DNA from: Psychroserpens burtonensis DSM 12212
Lineage (GTDB): Bacteria; Bacteroidota; Bacteroidia; Flavobacteriales; Flavobacteriaceae
DNA length: 64,000 nucleotides
NCBI RefSeq assembly: GCF_000425305.1
Contig: NZ_AUDE01000018.1
Span: 1-64,000, forward strand
Direction of reading: 5' to 3'
Each line of letters opens with the position of its first letter. Positions within the stretch are counted from its first letter, which is position 1. A program made the translations under genes and the position numbers. Below are positions 63,516-64,000 of this stretch, one piece after another. The notes below the pieces were generated by a model. The model was not told where the DNA came from, searched no databases, and saw only the letters and a program-made list of their open reading frames with translations.

Positions 63516-64000
63516 ATGAATCTAAATAACAAATATTTCTTACTTTATTTTACACTTTTTTTTAGTGCGCTTTCTCTAGCTCAAGAAACACAAGAGACTG
63601 CTAAAGATTCTGTAAAAGTTGAAAAACTAAAAGAAGTGGTTGTTACTGGGCAGATAAATCCTCAATCTGTTGAGAAATCTGTTTTTGAGGTAAAAGTGAT
63701 TGACAGAAGAGAAATCGAAAAACGCGCTGGTGTCAATTTAGCAGACTTACTTAATCAAACTTTAAATATAAATATAGTTCCTAACCTAGGAAATGGAAGA
63801 TCTGAAGTATCACTATTTGGCTTGAACGGTCAATACTTCAAAATCTTGATTGATAATGTGCCACTTATAAACGAAGGTGGTTTTGGTAATGGTGCTGATT
63901 TAACTCTCATAAATTTAGACGATGTAGAGCGTATATAAATCGTAGAAGGTGCCATGGGAGTCCAATATGGATCTAATGCGGTTACTGGTATTATTAATAT
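63516..64000 (+). pseudogene. TonB-dependent receptor with a nonsense codon, cut by window edge
   Basis: Sec signal ending FFSALSLAQ and a plug domain: VEKLKEVVVTGQINPQSVEK, GVNLADLLNQTLNINIVPNL and FKILIDNVPLINEGGFGN. TAA at 63936-63938 (codon 141) sits where relatives have Glu or Gln, in VERI-stop-IVEGAMGVQYGSNAV; the same frame continues intact to the window end. A single GAA to TAA change would explain it. A sequencing error is also possible. Divergent from the DUF6607 operon, its likely partner. Confidence 0.8.

Noticed and set aside
1-64000. CRISPR array, rRNA operon, prophage or replication origin
   Set aside because: No regularly spaced direct repeats, rRNA motifs, phage structural genes or dnaA-box clusters were seen.

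Overview
This 64 kb window reads as a chromosomal segment of a marine-type member of the Flavobacteriaceae (Bacteroidota). The DNA is AT-rich. Several promoters match the Bacteroidota pattern TTTG-N19-TAnnTTTG. Many secreted proteins carry lipoprotein or Sec signals, and the gene content is typical of the family: split transketolase, SurA-like proteins beside MoxR and a GldL-like protein, TonB receptors, a zeaxanthin-type crt operon, DUF6607 and DUF4856. The genus cannot be fixed from sequence alone.

Layout: 1-0.35 kb is the end of an IS30-type insertion sequence. 0.5-2.3 kb holds an orphan response regulator, a lone antitoxin-like gene and a complete yefM-yoeB toxin-antitoxin pair with a striking palindromic operator. 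2.3-13.7 kb is housekeeping (dnaB, accA, an EamA/LptF-type/tgt run, split transketolase, an FKBP lipoprotein, hslR, a phosphoribosyltransferase, aroK). tRNA-Lys and tRNA-Leu follow at 13.8-14.0 kb. At 14.2-19.1 kb a MerR/B12-type regulator with CarH-like motifs precedes crtI-crtB-crtZ-crtY (lycopene to beta-carotene to zeaxanthin). 19-31 kb holds a TlpA-like thioredoxin, aconitase, a small GldL-like protein, moxR, three SurA-type proteins in a row, an SRPBCC protein and an M1 peptidase.

31-48.7 kb is the accessory part: broken or startless small genes, at least six diverged copies of one intergenic repeat family all in the same orientation, several lipoproteins, a pyrC-sua5-DUF6671 trio, a VIT1-type transporter, a very large BNR-repeat protein, a putP-like symporter and a decayed gene. 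guaB and a ferritin beside a 47-residue Cys-rich mini-protein follow.

51-64 kb is devoted to iron-type uptake. One minus-strand group is DUF4856, imelysin, HTTM protein and TonB receptor, with ferritin just downstream. A second group is a tight five-gene minus operon (DUF6607, ankyrin, DUF2271, PepSY/flavodoxin/reductase fusion, DUF6686-like) divergent from another TonB receptor that is interrupted by a nonsense codon. Both groups carry copies of one 23-bp motif at their promoters, suggesting one metal-responsive regulon. The most promising leads are this shared motif and five-gene locus, the cassette-like repeat family, the B12-type regulator of the carotenoid genes, and the Cys-rich mini-protein next to ferritin.
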